Source: Betaproteobacteria bacterium
GTDB taxonomy: Bacteria > Pseudomonadota > Gammaproteobacteria > Burkholderiales > SG8-41
Direction of reading: 5' to 3'
Assembly: GCA_025353085.1 (NCBI GenBank)
Contig: JANXRI010000276.1
Span: 1-5,908, forward strand
Length of the DNA: 5,908 bases
The position numbers and the translations under genes were made by a program. Positions 5,624 through 5,908 of the stretch are shown here, piece after piece. How positions within the stretch are numbered: position 1 is the first letter of the stretch; each line of letters begins with the position of its first letter. A model generated the notes under the pieces. That model was not told the origin of the DNA. It did not search any database and saw nothing but the letters and a program-made list of their open reading frames with translations.

Positions 5624-5908
5624 TCAGGTGCCCAGCACGCTACCCGCCGTTAGCCCGCTTGCCTGCGCGACCTCTCCGCCTGCGAGTTTCCTGGCGTCTT
5701 CGAACTTCGCCTTCAACACTTCGATGGCGCCGCCCTGTGCGGTGACCTTAAAGCTCTTAGCCGTTATATCCGTGACCTCACCGATCTTGCCTGCGACATC
5801 GGCAAATCGCCGGAACAGGATTTTGCGAGCATCAAAAATTTGCAACTTTTTGCCGTTGTGCGTCGTCCATGCGCCCGGCGCCGGATTGCAACCGCGAATC
5901 AGGTTGAA
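5624..5908 (-). CDS. Formyltransferase-family protein (methionyl-tRNA formyltransferase-like), C-terminal domain only
   Basis: The frame enters at the right edge and ends with TGA at 5624-5626, showing the last 94 residues; the start and catalytic domain are outside the window. The visible start NLIRGCNPAPGAWT matches the conserved segment leading into the formyltransferase C-terminal domain (compare IRxxNPxPGAW in methionyl-tRNA formyltransferases and in formyl-THF-using relatives). The rest (GKIGEVTDI, then GGAIEVLKAK, then GLTAGSVLG at the end) fits the small C-terminal beta-barrel domain, which in Fmt contacts tRNA. The family uses 10-formyltetrahydrofolate as donor; Fmt formylates initiator Met-tRNA in the cytoplasm. 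I cannot tell canonical Fmt from a paralogue from this part alone, so no symbol is given. An intrinsic terminator follows, so it is probably not co-transcribed with the kinase genes. Confidence 0.8.
   Translation of the reverse strand, partial: FNLIRGCNPAPGAWTTHNGKKLQIFDARKILFRRFADVAGKIGEVTDITAKSFKVTAQGGAIEVLKAKFEDARKLAGGEVAQASGLTAGSVLGT

Overview
The window is a compact bacterial signalling locus. Every gene I can support lies on the minus strand, so transcription runs from high to low coordinates. Intact bacterial ORFs, Shine-Dalgarno sites, tight spacing and fairly GC-rich coding sequence point to a proteobacterium. The combination of CHASE2 kinase, PP2C phosphatase, FHA protein and a second CHASE2 protein is one I associate with Betaproteobacteria, but that placement is a judgement from memory, not a search result.

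Layout from right to left: (1) 5624-5908, the C-terminal end of a formyltransferase-family gene related to methionyl-tRNA formyltransferase, cut by the window edge and followed by a good intrinsic terminator (5571-5598). (2) 5528-5570, a short gap with a tandem 11-bp near-repeat. (3) 5324-5527, a possible 67-residue single-pass membrane protein in an AT-rich stretch; its stop codon overlaps the ribosome binding site of the next gene. (4) 2751-5315, an 854-residue receptor-type Ser/Thr kinase: TM, CHASE2 sensor, three TMs, TPR-like helices, a Thr-containing linker and a complete kinase domain. (5) 1918-2745, a complete PP2C phosphatase. (6) 1154-1897, a protein with one canonical FHA domain, a Thr-rich linker and a second FHA-like domain without the phosphothreonine pocket. 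(7) 913-1153, a 241-base gap. (8) 1-912, the N-terminal 304 residues of a second CHASE2 protein with a TTG start and strong Shine-Dalgarno; its output domain lies beyond the left edge.

Together genes 4-6 supply writer, eraser and reader of a phosphothreonine circuit. A periplasmic CHASE2 sensor would control a cytoplasmic kinase, the phosphatase would reset it, and the FHA protein would read phosphothreonines. The second CHASE2 protein is probably another output (an adenylate/guanylate cyclase is the commonest guess, but no catalytic domain is visible). The most suggestive unexplained pattern is a Thr-hydrophobic-hydrophobic-Leu motif. It occurs twice in the kinase linker just before the catalytic domain and once in the FHA protein's inter-domain linker, as expected if these Thr residues are phosphorylated and read by the FHA domain.
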